Shown here: positions 26,598-36,704 of the stretch, one piece after another
How positions within the stretch are numbered: position 1 is the stretch's first letter
How the letters are laid out: every line of letters begins with the position of its first letter
DNA from: Clostridia bacterium
GTDB lineage: Bacteria > Bacillota > Clostridia > Oscillospirales > CAG-272
Assembly: GCA_017621755.1 (NCBI GenBank)
Contig: JAGASL010000006.1
Coordinates: 50,480 to 114,479 of the forward strand
Direction of reading: 5' to 3'
DNA length: 64,000 bases
The notes under the pieces: model-generated
The model's input: the letters and a program-made list of their open reading frames with translations, nothing else
What the model was told of the DNA's origin: nothing
Database searches by the model: none
Position numbers and translations under genes: made by a program

Positions 26598-27371
26598 ATG
26601 GAATATGCAACCAAAATTCTGATCGCCGACCCCAACCATGAAGAAAGAAAAGCCCTGCGCGAAAGCCTGTACAAGGCCGGTTACCGCCAGATCGAGGAAG
26701 CTACCAACGGCGAGGAGGCGATCTCTAAGATCGGGCTTTATCACCCCGATGTAGCGATTATTGATGCCTGGCTTTCTAAGATCGATGGCATTGGTGTTAT
26801 CCGCAACTGCTCCTCCTTTAATTTCTCGCCTGATCCGCAACCGGTCTATATTTTAGCCTCCTTGGCTGCCAATCCACATATGTTTGTAGAGGCGACCAGC
26901 GCCGGGGCCAATCTTTGCTTAGTTAAGCCCTTTGATCTACCCAGCCTTTTTGAGCACATCAATGCCTTTGTGCAGCTTCGCGGTAAAATGGCAAGCCCCA
27001 CAGCCGAGGGCATGGGAAGCGACATGGAAACGCAGGTGACCAAAATCATCCATCAGATCGGCGTTCCCGCCCACATCAAGGGCTACCAGTATCTACGCAC
27101 AGCCATTTTAATGACCATAGCCGATAACGACATGATCAACTCGGTCACAAAATCACTCTACCCCTCGGTTGCCAAGCAGTATGCCACCACAACCAGTCGC
27201 GTTGAGCGCGCCATTCGCCACGCCATCGAGGTCGCCTGGGATCGTGGCGACGTAGACGTTCTCAATTCCTATTTCGGCTACACCATTCAAAACAACCGTG
27301 GCAAGCCGACCAACAGCGAATTTATCGCCATGATCGCCGATAGCATGCGCCTGAAACGCAAAATGCTGTAA
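26598..27371 (+). CDS. spo0A: Spo0A-type response regulator with atypical receiver
   Basis: A 257-residue protein. The C-terminal half (about 145-257) is a clear Spo0A DNA-binding domain: [47 protein letters not shown] and [13 protein letters not shown]. The N-terminal receiver is divergent: the usual acidic pair is D11-P12, the phospho-Asp is probably D56 (AIIDAW), the proline after it is Ser, the switch Thr is Ala87, and Lys110 (LVKPFD) is kept. Spo0A is the phosphorylation-controlled master regulator of sporulation; whether this one is phosphorylated the same way is open. The start is chosen for GGAG at 10 bases. It lies alone, not after recN-spoIVB as is common. Confidence 0.9.
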   Translation: MEYATKILIADPNHEERKALRESLYKAGYRQIEEATNGEEAISKIGLYHPDVAIIDAWLSKIDGIGVIRNCSSFNFSPDPQPVYILASLAANPHMFVEATSAGANLCLVKPFDLPSLFEHINAFVQLRGKMASPTAEGMGSDMETQVTKIIHQIGVPAHIKGYQYLRTAILMTIADNDMINSVTKSLYPSVAKQYATTTSRVERAIRHAIEVAWDRGDVDVLNSYFGYTIQNNRGKPTNSEFIAMIADSMRLKRKML

Positions 27372-27378
27372 ATATGAG

Positions 27379-27413
27379 AACCCCCGCAGAGATCAACGAT
27401 CTCTGCGGGGGTT
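27379..27413. terminator. Bidirectional terminator between spo0A and the E2-like gene
   Basis: A 16-bp perfect stem (AACCCCCGCAGAGATC with its complement) with 3-base loop, flanked by T on the plus strand. Confidence 0.9.
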
Positions 27414-27416
27414 TTG

Positions 27417-28373
27417 TTAGTCTATATCCTCGACTACCTTCTCGGGCGGGAGCTCGAGGGAGCGGGGGTTTTTGATGATGTGCAGCAGGTTCTTGAAGGC
27501 GGAGGCGTAATAGTAGCCATCGCAGATGCGCTCGTCGGTCACGACGCGGAAGCCGACGAAATTACGCTTATGTACCTCCCCTTCCTCGTCTACGATATAG
27601 CGGGTATATTTCTTACCGTAGGAAAGGAAGATCGGCAGGTTACCAAAATCATACAGGTGGTGGTAGATGGGGCCGATACCGAGCGAGCCCATGCTGGTGA
27701 TGACCATAGAGCCATGGAACGGGCTGACCTTGGTCAAGGCACGCGGCAAGAGACCGATATAATCCAACCCACGCAGGAAGTTGATAGCCAGCTTCATCAA
27801 AAAGCCGGGGATCAGATTGATGAGCTTAGCCGTGTTATCAAAATCGGTGCTGGAGCCATCACCGATGGCTGCTACGGCAACCGCATTCCACTTTTCGTAT
27901 ACGTCATAGATCGTATCGGTCGGCTCAAAGATGCATTTCATCGTGGTATCGGGTGCGGTGGTAGAAAGCTTCTTTTTGATGGTCATAACCACCTCGATAT
28001 TGTTACGAGAAAACACCTTATTACCGGCAATAAAGCGATTAATGCCCGGGCGGGTAGCCACGGTGCGCACGTACGCGGCGATCAGAATATGCAGCAGGCC
28101 GAGGTTTTTGTAGCCTCTGGCGCGCAGCTCGCGAATGTAGGGCTCGATATCGGTGATATCGATCTCATCCTCAAAGTGGTTCTGCGCATCCGAGCGGATC
28201 TTCATAATATAGGGCGAAATGCGGGCTGCCGGCTCCAGCGTGCGGATGCGGCGGCCGTCTGCACGGTCGCCAAGGCGGCGACGGCGCTTTTTCTTCTTTT
28301 CTTTTTTGGGATCGGTAACGGGGGTAATGTCAGTTTCCTCTGTTGTTGCACAGGCAGTTGCTTGTGTTTCCAT
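27417..28373 (-). CDS. 2-oxoacid dehydrogenase E2 / CAT-like acyltransferase domain protein without the active-site His
   Basis: A 318-residue protein with no lipoyl domain. An acidic and then highly basic N terminus (KKEKKKKRRRR at about 23-33) precedes a CAT/E2-like catalytic fold: YLxxY-type IKIRSDAQ, GLLHILIAAYVRTVATRPGINRF, and the C-terminal FRVVTDERICDGYYYA at 275-290. In E2 enzymes this site is HxxxDG with a catalytic His; here the motif reads DERICDG (residues 280-286) with Glu in the His position. A non-catalytic or altered function is therefore likely. Comparable proteins are common in clostridia. Own promoter at 28416. Confidence 0.78.
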   Translation of the reverse strand: METQATACATTEETDITPVTDPKKEKKKKRRRRLGDRADGRRIRTLEPAARISPYIMKIRSDAQNHFEDEIDITDIEPYIRELRARGYKNLGLLHILIAAYVRTVATRPGINRFIAGNKVFSRNNIEVVMTIKKKLSTTAPDTTMKCIFEPTDTIYDVYEKWNAVAVAAIGDGSSTDFDNTAKLINLIPGFLMKLAINFLRGLDYIGLLPRALTKVSPFHGSMVITSMGSLGIGPIYHHLYDFGNLPIFLSYGKKYTRYIVDEEGEVHKRNFVGFRVVTDERICDGYYYASAFKNLLHIIKNPRSLELPPEKVVEDID

Positions 28374-28415
28374 ACGGGCTGTGACCTCCGATGCTTTTAT
28401 TACAAAATATAACTA

Positions 28416-28444
28416 ATTATAACACATTTTTTACATTTTGTCAA
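28416..28444 (-). promoter_or_regulatory. Promoter of the E2-like gene
   Basis: Minus strand TTGACA (28439-28444) and TATAAT (28416-28421), spacer 17 bases. Confidence 0.85.
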
Positions 28445-28460
28445 CTGTTTCGTAAAAAAC

Positions 28461-28493
28461 TGCCCTGCCGCATCGTGCTGATGCGGCAGGGCA
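28461..28493 (-). terminator. Terminator of the glycogen operon
   Basis: A 14-bp stem (TGCCCTGCCGCATC with its complement), loop 5, followed on the minus strand by AGTTTTTTACG. Confidence 0.9.
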
Positions 28494-28496
28494 ACT

Positions 28497-30428
28497 TTAT
28501 TCAGATACGATGCGCAGCAAGCGGAACGAGAGTGGTGGCAAAGCTACGTGACCGGTGACGGTTTCATCCGTATACAGATCACGCCAAACGCCGTCAAGCG
28601 GGTAGGTACAGCGCTCGGCACCACTATTGACAGCCAGCACCAGGCGGCCGGCACTCTTCTCTGCCCGCTCGATCACCAGGCAGGCGCCGGAGGCGTGCAG
28701 CACACGATAATAGCCATGGGTAAGAATATCGGCAGCCGCAGCGCGGATGGCGCCGGTCTGCTGATAGAAGGTGCGTAGGGCTACATCCTCGTTCCCCCAC
28801 GGATAGGTGCGACGATTAAAGGGGTCTCGCCCGCCCTCCATGCCTGCCTCATCCCCATAATAGATACACGGGATGCCGGGCATGACAGACAAGATCGCCC
28901 ATGCTAAACGCAGGCGCTGCTCAGCCAGCTCGCGCTCAGCGGGTGTCAGGCGAACGGATCTGATCTCTTCAAACGAGAGGTCTGACAGATCGCGCCCACC
29001 AAGCACGGTCAAAATGCGCTCGGTATCGTGGGTGCCAAGCAGATTCATAAGTGACTCGCTGACAAAGCGCGGATAATGGGCATAGATGGTTTTGGTGACC
29101 TGCGCAAAGCCTGCCGCATCCCCCTGCAGCAGGTAGCGCACGATGGCGTTCTTTAGCGGATAGTTCATCACCGAATCCAGCTCCAGCCCGCGGAAATAGT
29201 GACGGCGCTTATCATAGGCAATCTTATTGCTGGCATCCTCCCACACCTCACCGATAACGGCGGTCTCTTGAGAGCGTTTTTTGATCTGCCGGCGAATATC
29301 ACGCAAAAGTGCGGGGTTTAGCTCGTCGGCTACGTCCAGGCGGAAGCCGGAGGCACCAGCCAGCATATAGGTATCGACCACGCCACCATCCCCGGCGACA
29401 AAGCGAATATATGACGGATCAGCCGAACGAACGGTAGGCAGGATCTTCACACCCCACCAGCACAGATAATCATCTGGGAAGGAGAAAAAGCGGTACCAGG
29501 AATAATACGGCGACTCTTTTGACTGATGCGCGCCAAGGCTATCATACCGCCCATCGGCGTTAAAATAGCGGCTAACAGACCCGGTATGATTAAACACGCC
29601 GTCCAGCAGCACGTGCATACCCTGCTCCTTTGCCGCTTGCAAAAGCCGGTCAAAAGCGGGTCTGCCGCCAAACATCTCGTCAATTTTCATGTAATCGCCG
29701 GTGTCGTATTTGTGGTTGGAATAGGCCTCAAAGATGGGGCAAAGGTAAAGCACGGTTACCCCCAGCGACCGCAGGTATGGCAGCTTTTCGCGCACGCCAT
29801 CCAAATCTCCACCGTAAAAGAGGTTGTTTTTCAGCGGAGCGCCGGGATAGGCCGGGTACTGCGTGATCTCGGCGTCCCAGCTTTCTGCCATTTCTACGTC
29901 TGAACGCGGAGCGGCGTTTCCGCCACGGCAAAAGCGGTCAACAAAGATCTGGTACATAACGCCCTGCTTCAAAAAGGCGGGGGTCTGATACGCATCACGG
30001 TAGATCAGCAGCTGATAGGGGGCGGCATAGCCGGCATCCTCGGTAAACCAGGCGTATTCAGAAATATCCTCGCCGTGGGAATACAGACGGCCGTAAGCAG
30101 TATCCGCCACCACGTGATAGAAGAAGAGGCCGTCCTCTTGCCCGGCGCACAGCGCGGCGGCTGTTACCGTGGCACGAAAACGGTCATAGGCAGCGGGCTG
30201 CTGCTCTTCTATCTTGATAAGCGGAAATTCATGGATCTGCCCGCTATCATCTGACCGAAAACGCAGAAAAGCGTTTTCGGTCAGAAAGGCGCGGTCGATC
30301 GACACCGTAAAAGTAAGAAGCTCCTTATGCGGGAAGGCGGAAAAAAGCTCTGCATGCTCCTCTGTCAGGGCAGTTTTTTCTACCTTCAAGGGAGACGGGA
30401 TATCGCGAAAATTGGAATAAGCCAGCAT
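28497..30428 (-). CDS. GH13 alpha-amylase family enzyme (neopullulanase-like)
   Basis: A 643-residue cytoplasmic glucan hydrolase. An N-terminal beta-sandwich domain of about 150 residues precedes the (beta/alpha)8 catalytic part, with region I DGVFNHTGS, region II GFRLDVADE (nucleophile Asp), region III AVIGEVWED (acid Glu) and region IV LLGTHDTER, and QIFVDRF at its start. This combination fits alpha-glycosidase or neopullulanase acting on maltodextrins. It is the last gene of the glycogen operon, nine bases after glgP, so it likely trims the limit dextrins that GlgP leaves. No signal peptide. Confidence 0.9.
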   Translation of the reverse strand: MLAYSNFRDIPSPLKVEKTALTEEHAELFSAFPHKELLTFTVSIDRAFLTENAFLRFRSDDSGQIHEFPLIKIEEQQPAAYDRFRATVTAAALCAGQEDGLFFYHVVADTAYGRLYSHGEDISEYAWFTEDAGYAAPYQLLIYRDAYQTPAFLKQGVMYQIFVDRFCRGGNAAPRSDVEMAESWDAEITQYPAYPGAPLKNNLFYGGDLDGVREKLPYLRSLGVTVLYLCPIFEAYSNHKYDTGDYMKIDEMFGGRPAFDRLLQAAKEQGMHVLLDGVFNHTGSVSRYFNADGRYDSLGAHQSKESPYYSWYRFFSFPDDYLCWWGVKILPTVRSADPSYIRFVAGDGGVVDTYMLAGASGFRLDVADELNPALLRDIRRQIKKRSQETAVIGEVWEDASNKIAYDKRRHYFRGLELDSVMNYPLKNAIVRYLLQGDAAGFAQVTKTIYAHYPRFVSESLMNLLGTHDTERILTVLGGRDLSDLSFEEIRSVRLTPAERELAEQRLRLAWAILSVMPGIPCIYYGDEAGMEGGRDPFNRRTYPWGNEDVALRTFYQQTGAIRAAAADILTHGYYRVLHASGACLVIERAEKSAGRLVLAVNSGAERCTYPLDGVWRDLYTDETVTGHVALPPLSFRLLRIVSE

Positions 30429-30437
30429 AGCTGCTCC

Positions 30438-32876
30438 TTAGGGATTGTTTTTCTCGTGAATGCTCTTGATGCCCCAAATATTGTCTGCATACTCACGAAT
30501 GCTGCGATCGGCGGCAAAAATGCCGGCAGACGCGATATTCTTTAGAGACATGCGGTTCCACTTCATCAGGTCGGCATAGTCGCGGCAGGCGCGCTCGTGC
30601 GCACGGTAATAGGAATCAAAATCGGCCAGGCACATATACGGGTCAGGCACGCCAGCACCCATGACGAGGTAATTAGAGAACTCAGCGAAGGACTGGCCGT
30701 TAAAGCCAACGGCAAGCGTATCGATCGTCTCTTTGATCTTCGGATTGGCATTATAATAGTTGGCAGATACATAACCGTGGCGCCAAAGATCATCTACCTC
30801 CTCGGTGGTGAGACCAAACAGGTACATATTTTCATCACCAACCGCCTCGTAAATCTCTACGTTTGCGCCGTCTAAGGTACCCATGGTAATGGCGCCGTTG
30901 ATCATCAGCTTCATGTTGCTGGTGCCGCTAGCCTCTTTACCGGCAAGCGAGATCTGCTCGCTGATCTCGGCGGCGGGAATCAGCATTTCGGCCACGCTGA
31001 CGTTGTAATCCTCCATAAAGACAACGCGGATCTTTTCGCGAATGCGGGGATCCTTTTCAATTTCGGCGCTTAGGTTGCAGATCAGATTGATGATCTGCTT
31101 GGCCATATAGTAGCCCGGGGCAGCCTTGGCGCCGAAGATAAAGGTCTGCGGCGGAATATCCAGGGCGGGATTCTCTTTCAGATCGTGATACAGCGAAACG
31201 ATGCGCAGCACGTTCAGCAGCTGGCGCTTATATTCGTGCATACGCTTGATCTGCACGTCAAACAGCGAATCGGGATTGATGCGAACGCCGTTGCGGCGGT
31301 AGGCGTAATGGGCAAAGCGCTCCTTATTGTGCCGCTTGATCTCGGCAAGACGGGCAAGAACAGCCTCGTCACCCATGAACTTTTCAAAATCGGCAAGGCG
31401 CTCGGGCTCCTTCTTAAAGGAATCGCCAATGCACTCGCTGAGCAGATTAGAAAGCTCGGGGTTCGAGTAGCACAGCCAGCGGCGGTGCGCCACGCCGTTC
31501 GTAACGTTGGTAAACTTCTCGGGCTGGTAGTGATAGAAATCAGAGAAGATCGTTTTCTTCAGAATATCCGAATGCAGGCGGGATACACCGTTTACCGCGT
31601 GCGAGCCAACGATAGACAGGTTCGCCATGCGAACATAGCCGTGGTGCAGCACAGACATGCGCGAAATGCGATCCCAATCGCCGGGATAGCGGTTCCACAG
31701 ATCGGCACAGAAGCGACGGTTAATTTCGCAAATAATGGCATAAATTCTCGGCAGACGCAGGCGGAAGAGATCCTCGTTCCACATTTCAAGCGCCTCGGGC
31801 ATAACGGTATGGTTGGTATAGGACACCACGCGAAGAACGGTATCCCACGCTTCCTCCCAGGAAAGGCCATGCTCATCCACCAAGAGGCGCATCAGCTCCG
31901 GCACGGCAAGCGCGGGGTGCGTATCGTTGATGTGAATGGCTACCTTATCAGCAAAATTGTCTAAGCGATTATAGGTCTTGAGGTGATCGGCAATGATGCT
32001 TTGCAGCGAGGCAGACACCAGGAAATACTGCTGGCTGAGGCGGAGCAGCTTACCCTCGGTATGGTTATCGGCCGGGTAGAGCACCTTTGAGATCACATCG
32101 GCATTGTTGCTTTCCTGCATGGCGCGCACGTATTCGCCCTGCGAAAAGAGCTTCATATTAAAATTGGTGATATTGCGTGCCTTAAACAGGCGCAGGCTGT
32201 TGACAGCCTCGCTATCCGCACCGGAGATCATCATATCATACGGAACGGCCTGCACCTCTTCGTAATCCACATAATCAATATGCAGGCGCCCGTTTTCCCA
32301 GCGCTCCTTTACGCGGCCGCCAAAGCGAACGGCGCACGCCTTGTCGGTACGCGGTACAAGCCAGGCATCCCCACCGGGCATCCAGATATCCGGCAGCTCG
32401 ACCTGGTTACCGTCTACAATCTTCTGCTTAAAGAAGCCGTATTCATAAAGAATGGAAAAGCCGGTAGCAGAATAGTCCAGCGTGGTAAGCGAATCCATAA
32501 AGCAAGCGGCAAGACGGCCAAGACCGCCGTTGCCAAGGCCGGGATCCGGCTCGAAGGTGTACAGATTATCCAAGGACTGCCCCATCTCCTCAACCAACGC
32601 GCGCATATCCTGATCGATACCGAGATTGCAAAGATTATTTTTAAGGGAGCGGCCGATCAAGAATTCCATGCAAAGGTAATAGATCTTTTTGGCGCCCTGC
32701 TTTTTTACGTTGACCTTAAAATCGGCACGCTTTTGCGTCAAGATATCCTTCACAACGAGGATGACGGATTTGTAGGTTTGCTCCGGGCTGGCCTCTTCAG
32801 GTGTGACACCAAAATAACGGGACAGCTTGCTATTGAGCATTTGCTTAAGCTCCTGCTTATCGGGTAAATTTCTCAT
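30438..32876 (-). CDS. glgP: Glycogen/maltodextrin phosphorylase
   Basis: An 812-residue GT35 phosphorylase releasing glucose-1-phosphate from alpha-1,4-glucan. The PLP lysine is in EASGTSNMKLMINGA near residue 675, and GNGGLGRLAACFMDS, the HINDTHPALAVPELMRLL and FTNVTNGVAHRRWL segments are diagnostic. Length is normal. Twenty-three bases follow glgA, so the two are on one transcript with opposing functions in the same storage cycle. Confidence 0.96.
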   Translation of the reverse strand: MRNLPDKQELKQMLNSKLSRYFGVTPEEASPEQTYKSVILVVKDILTQKRADFKVNVKKQGAKKIYYLCMEFLIGRSLKNNLCNLGIDQDMRALVEEMGQSLDNLYTFEPDPGLGNGGLGRLAACFMDSLTTLDYSATGFSILYEYGFFKQKIVDGNQVELPDIWMPGGDAWLVPRTDKACAVRFGGRVKERWENGRLHIDYVDYEEVQAVPYDMMISGADSEAVNSLRLFKARNITNFNMKLFSQGEYVRAMQESNNADVISKVLYPADNHTEGKLLRLSQQYFLVSASLQSIIADHLKTYNRLDNFADKVAIHINDTHPALAVPELMRLLVDEHGLSWEEAWDTVLRVVSYTNHTVMPEALEMWNEDLFRLRLPRIYAIICEINRRFCADLWNRYPGDWDRISRMSVLHHGYVRMANLSIVGSHAVNGVSRLHSDILKKTIFSDFYHYQPEKFTNVTNGVAHRRWLCYSNPELSNLLSECIGDSFKKEPERLADFEKFMGDEAVLARLAEIKRHNKERFAHYAYRRNGVRINPDSLFDVQIKRMHEYKRQLLNVLRIVSLYHDLKENPALDIPPQTFIFGAKAAPGYYMAKQIINLICNLSAEIEKDPRIREKIRVVFMEDYNVSVAEMLIPAAEISEQISLAGKEASGTSNMKLMINGAITMGTLDGANVEIYEAVGDENMYLFGLTTEEVDDLWRHGYVSANYYNANPKIKETIDTLAVGFNGQSFAEFSNYLVMGAGVPDPYMCLADFDSYYRAHERACRDYADLMKWNRMSLKNIASAGIFAADRSIREYADNIWGIKSIHEKNNP

Positions 32877-32899
32877 TCTTCATTATTCCTTTGAGTAGA

Positions 32900-34327
32900 T
32901 TATAAAGTGTTATAAATGCCAAGATAACCCTTGGCAGACGCACCCCACGAAAAATCATGAGACATAGCGTTATGCACAAGCGCCGACCAAAGCTCACCAT
33001 TTTCATACAGCGCTACGGTGCGGCGAACGGCATCCATCATATCGTGTGCGTTATACGAGGCAAACGTAACGCCGTTCCCTTCCCGTGTTTCGGGGTTGAA
33101 GGGCTTGATGGTATCATACAGGCCGCCGATCTCACGCACGATCGGCACGGCGCCGTAAACGCTGGCGATCATTTGCGAGAGGCCGCACGGCTCGCTCTTA
33201 GACGGCATGAGGAACATATCAGCGCCGGCATAGATCTGCTTAGACAGCGCCTTATTAAAGGCCAACACAACGCCAACCTTTGAGGGATAGCGATCGGCCA
33301 AGGCGGTAAAATATTCCTCAAGGGAATCCTCACCCGTTCCCAGCAAAACGAACTGAATATCCCATTGCAGCATCTCCTCCAGCACACAGCGCACCAGGTC
33401 AAAGCCCTTGTGCGAGGCAAGGCGGGATACCATAGCGATCACCGGTGTGGTGGGCGATTCAGGCAAGCCGAGAATGCGCTGCAGTTCCAGCTTGTTTTCG
33501 CCCTTCCCTGCGCGGTCATTTACATCATAGCGGAACTTGATATCCGGGTCGATGGCGGGGTTGTAATACTGCAGGTCGATACCGTTGACAATGCCGCTGG
33601 TCTTATCGGCATACTGGCAGATGATAGCAGCAAGACGGCCACTGAAATAGGGTGACTGCAGCTCCTGCGCGTAACGGCAGCTAACCGTAGTCAAACGGTC
33701 ACAGCAAACGATGGCTCCCTTGGTGAGGTTGATACAGCCATCAAACTCTACGCAGCTGCGCGCAGATTCCGGTAGGTCGAACACATCGCCCAAGATAGCA
33801 AAATCGTAAATTCCCTGATAATCGATATTATGGATCGTGTAGACGGTTTTTATGTTATAGAACCGTGGATCCGCGCTGTATTTTTGCCGCAGATAGATAA
33901 CGGTGAGGGCCGTTTGCCAATCATTGGCATGCAACACATCCGGGAAAAACTGCAGAAGGGGCAGCATATCCAGCACCGCATGGCTGAAGAAGGCAAAGCG
34001 CTCGCCATCGTCATACTGGCCGTACAGCGCAGGGCGCTTAAAATAATACTCGTTATCTAAGAAATAGTAGATCACGCCATTTGTGCGGTATTCATACACA
34101 CCGCAATACTGCTGGCGCCAGGAGAGGTGAACGGTAAATTCACACACCTTGGTCATCTGCGCGCGGTAAGCATCAGAGATCGAGCCGTAAAGCGGCATCA
34201 CCGCGCGAACGTCAACCTCTTCGCCCTGCGCGGCTAAGGCTGCGGGGAGTGAGCCCATGACGTCACCCAGGCCGCCGGTGGAAGCAAACGGCACCGCCTC
34301 GGCACCGACAAGTAAAATCTTTTTCAT
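32900..34327 (-). CDS. glgA: Glycogen synthase (ADP-glucose)
   Basis: A 475-residue GT5 enzyme that adds glucose from ADP-glucose to the glycogen chain. The start MKKILLVGAEAVPFA follows the RBS AAAGGGGG. The N-terminal substrate loop reads ASTGGLGDVMG; the family Lys of KxGG is Ser here, a known variant in some Firmicutes. HANDWQTALTVI, TVYTIHNIDYQG and the C-terminal SEPCGLSQMIASVYGAVPIV motifs are present. The gene lies between glgD and glgP in the operon. Confidence 0.95.
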   Translation of the reverse strand: MKKILLVGAEAVPFASTGGLGDVMGSLPAALAAQGEEVDVRAVMPLYGSISDAYRAQMTKVCEFTVHLSWRQQYCGVYEYRTNGVIYYFLDNEYYFKRPALYGQYDDGERFAFFSHAVLDMLPLLQFFPDVLHANDWQTALTVIYLRQKYSADPRFYNIKTVYTIHNIDYQGIYDFAILGDVFDLPESARSCVEFDGCINLTKGAIVCCDRLTTVSCRYAQELQSPYFSGRLAAIICQYADKTSGIVNGIDLQYYNPAIDPDIKFRYDVNDRAGKGENKLELQRILGLPESPTTPVIAMVSRLASHKGFDLVRCVLEEMLQWDIQFVLLGTGEDSLEEYFTALADRYPSKVGVVLAFNKALSKQIYAGADMFLMPSKSEPCGLSQMIASVYGAVPIVREIGGLYDTIKPFNPETREGNGVTFASYNAHDMMDAVRRTVALYENGELWSALVHNAMSHDFSWGASAKGYLGIYNTL

Positions 34328-34348
34328 CAGATTACCCCCTTTCAAGGA

Positions 34349-35485
34349 TCAAAGCGAACGCCCCTTTTCTACGCAGAAGGGCAGCTCGGGATGGCCGGAT
34401 AGAGATACATCGTCATGGAAGAGAACGTATTTATCAGCAATAACACAATTAAGCGACACGTTCTCACCCACGTAGGTATCCATAAAGAGGATCGAATTGC
34501 GCACAACACTACCCTTGCTGACCTTAACACCGCGGAACAGGATAGAGTTTTCAACGGTTCCCTCGATGATGCAGCCATCCGCGATCAAGGAATTAGACAC
34601 CTTGGCGCTGCCGGTATATTGTGCCGGGGCCGAATTGCGAACCTTGGTCAAGATCGGGCGCTTGGGATTATTAAAGAGATCGTGGCGCACGGTTTCATTC
34701 TTGATCAGCTCCATGCTGTAATCATAATAGTCCGTAATCGAATCGATATTGGCATAGTACCCGTCAAAGCGGTAGATCCGCAGGCGGTCGCGGCCGATGC
34801 TACGGCGAATAATATCCTGGCTGAAGCTGGTATAGCCGTGTGCCTGCGCGTTAACCAGAGCGCCCAGCAGGTAGCTGCGGCTGATGACCCACACGTTGAT
34901 ATTCACGTCTGCTTCTGTCTTGTCATAGAAGGTGGGGTGAACGACAAGGTCGGTGATCTCGCCATTTTCATCCGAGGAGACGATGATATTCTTCTCTGCA
35001 TTGGCGGGCGTAATCGGAATGCGCTTGACCGCCATGGTGAGCACAGCGCCACTATCCACATGCGCACGCACCATATCCTTGAGGTCGATGTTGCAAATAC
35101 CGTCGCAATCCGAAAGCACGACGTAATCTGCCTGCATCTTGGAAATCGAGTGCTGAATGCTCATCAACGCCTCTAAGCGGGTGTTATACAGCTCGTTCTT
35201 ATAGTTGGCATAGGCCGTGATATACGGCGCCAGGATGCGCACGCCGCCCGAGCGGCGCGCCAGATCCCAATCCTTACCCGAGCCGATATGCTCCATCAAG
35301 GAAAGATAGTTATAGTGCGTAATGATGGAAATATCCGTAATGCCCGAATTCACCATATTGGAAAGCGGAAAATCCACCAGGCGGTAACGGCAGCCGAAGG
35401 GCACGGAGGCCATTGTCCTCTTCTTAGTCAGATCGGCAATGTTTTTATCATGAATGTTTGAAAAGATGATGCCTGCTGCGTTCAT
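34349..35485 (-). CDS. glgD: ADP-glucose pyrophosphorylase subunit GlgD
   Basis: A 378-residue paralogue of GlgC. The nucleotidyltransferase fold is kept ([34 protein letters not shown]) together with the C-terminal left-handed beta-helix repeats, but the GGxGxRL catalytic loop is replaced by [13 protein letters not shown], so it is probably a regulatory or non-catalytic subunit, as for GlgD of Geobacillus and other Firmicutes where GlgC and GlgD form a more active heteromer. The start overlaps glgC by 4 bases (ATGA). Confidence 0.95.
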   Translation of the reverse strand: MNAAGIIFSNIHDKNIADLTKKRTMASVPFGCRYRLVDFPLSNMVNSGITDISIITHYNYLSLMEHIGSGKDWDLARRSGGVRILAPYITAYANYKNELYNTRLEALMSIQHSISKMQADYVVLSDCDGICNIDLKDMVRAHVDSGAVLTMAVKRIPITPANAEKNIIVSSDENGEITDLVVHPTFYDKTEADVNINVWVISRSYLLGALVNAQAHGYTSFSQDIIRRSIGRDRLRIYRFDGYYANIDSITDYYDYSMELIKNETVRHDLFNNPKRPILTKVRNSAPAQYTGSAKVSNSLIADGCIIEGTVENSILFRGVKVSKGSVVRNSILFMDTYVGENVSLNCVIADKYVLFHDDVSLSGHPELPFCVEKGRSL

Positions 35486-36702
35486 GCGTTTTCCCCTCCC
35501 TGCTTCTTTTTCTCGTATTCAGCAACGTTGAGCATCTCGCCAGCCGCGATCTTATCGCCTGGCTGCACACACACACCGTTACCCACTACGGCGATCTTTT
35601 GCTCGCCATCGCATTTTTCGCCAACCACGGCGCCCTCGCCAATCACCGCATCGGAATCCAGAATGGCGTACTGTACGGTAGCGCCACGCTTGATCGTGCA
35701 GCCCTGCATGATGACCGCATCACGCACAACGGCACCTGCCTCTACGGTAACACCGCTGAAGAGAACGGAGTTTTCTACCGTACCGTAGATCGTGTCACCC
35801 TCGGTCACCACGGCATTGTGTACCGAGCTGCCCGCGCCGATAAAATGCGGCGGCAGCGCCGGCGTACGCGAATAGATGCGGAACCAGCGATCATGCAGAT
35901 TATATACGGGCTCCTCACCCAAAAGATCCATGTTGGCATCCCACAGGCTCTTGATCGTACCAACGTCCTTCCAATAGCCGGAGAAGCTATAGGCGAACAG
36001 ACGCTTGCCATCGTTAAGCAGCGCGGGAATGATGTTTTTGCCAAAATCATTGGCCGAGCCGGGGGTATTTTCATCCCGGATCAGATATTCCTTCAGCACG
36101 TCATGGCTGAAGAGGTAAATACCCATTGAGGCATTGGTGCTCTTGGGGTGCTTGGGCTTTTCTTCAAACTCGATAATACGCCCATCCTCATCGGTATTCA
36201 TAATACCAAAACGGCTTGCCTCCTCGATCGGCACGTCGATCACCGCGATGGTACAGTCTGCCTTGCGCTCCTTGTGGGCGGCGATTAGCGCGCTGTAATC
36301 CATCTTATAGATATGGTCACCCGAAAGGATGAGCACGTATTCCGGATCATAGCGATCGATAAAATTCAGATTCTGAAAAATGGCGTTGGCGGTTCCCTTA
36401 TACCAGGCGGCACCATCCTTGCCCTGGTAGGGCGGCAGCACCATAACGCCGCCGGAGGAGCGGTCAAGATCCCAGGGCTGGCCGTTGCCAATGTACTCGT
36501 TCAAGGCAAGAGGCTGATATTGCGTTAAAACGCCTACCGTATCGATGCCGGAGTTGATGCAGTTTGAGAGAGGAAAATCGATGATCCGATATTTACCGCC
36601 AAAAGGGACGGCGGGCTTTGCTGTTTTCTCAGTCAGCGTGTACAAACGACTCCCCTGACCGCCTGCCAGCAGCATGGCAACGCATTCTTTACGCTTGAAC
36701 AT
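35482..36702 (-). CDS. glgC: Glucose-1-phosphate adenylyltransferase
   Basis: A 406-residue enzyme making ADP-glucose from ATP and glucose-1-phosphate. The catalytic loop [26 protein letters not shown] is intact, with [11 protein letters not shown], the [12 protein letters not shown] site and YWKDVGTI, and the C-terminal beta-helix with hexapeptide-like repeats. It is the committed step of bacterial glycogen synthesis. Two bases after glgB. Confidence 0.96.
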   Translation of the reverse strand: MFKRKECVAMLLAGGQGSRLYTLTEKTAKPAVPFGGKYRIIDFPLSNCINSGIDTVGVLTQYQPLALNEYIGNGQPWDLDRSSGGVMVLPPYQGKDGAAWYKGTANAIFQNLNFIDRYDPEYVLILSGDHIYKMDYSALIAAHKERKADCTIAVIDVPIEEASRFGIMNTDEDGRIIEFEEKPKHPKSTNASMGIYLFSHDVLKEYLIRDENTPGSANDFGKNIIPALLNDGKRLFAYSFSGYWKDVGTIKSLWDANMDLLGEEPVYNLHDRWFRIYSRTPALPPHFIGAGSSVHNAVVTEGDTIYGTVENSVLFSGVTVEAGAVVRDAVIMQGCTIKRGATVQYAILDSDAVIGEGAVVGEKCDGEQKIAVVGNGVCVQPGDKIAAGEMLNVAEYEKKKQGGENA

Positions 36703-36704
36703 AA

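Noticed and set aside
27414..28412. A 332-residue open frame antisense to the E2-like gene
   Set aside because: No RBS, composition of a reverse-complement frame; the minus-strand gene has a promoter, a conserved fold and a terminator.
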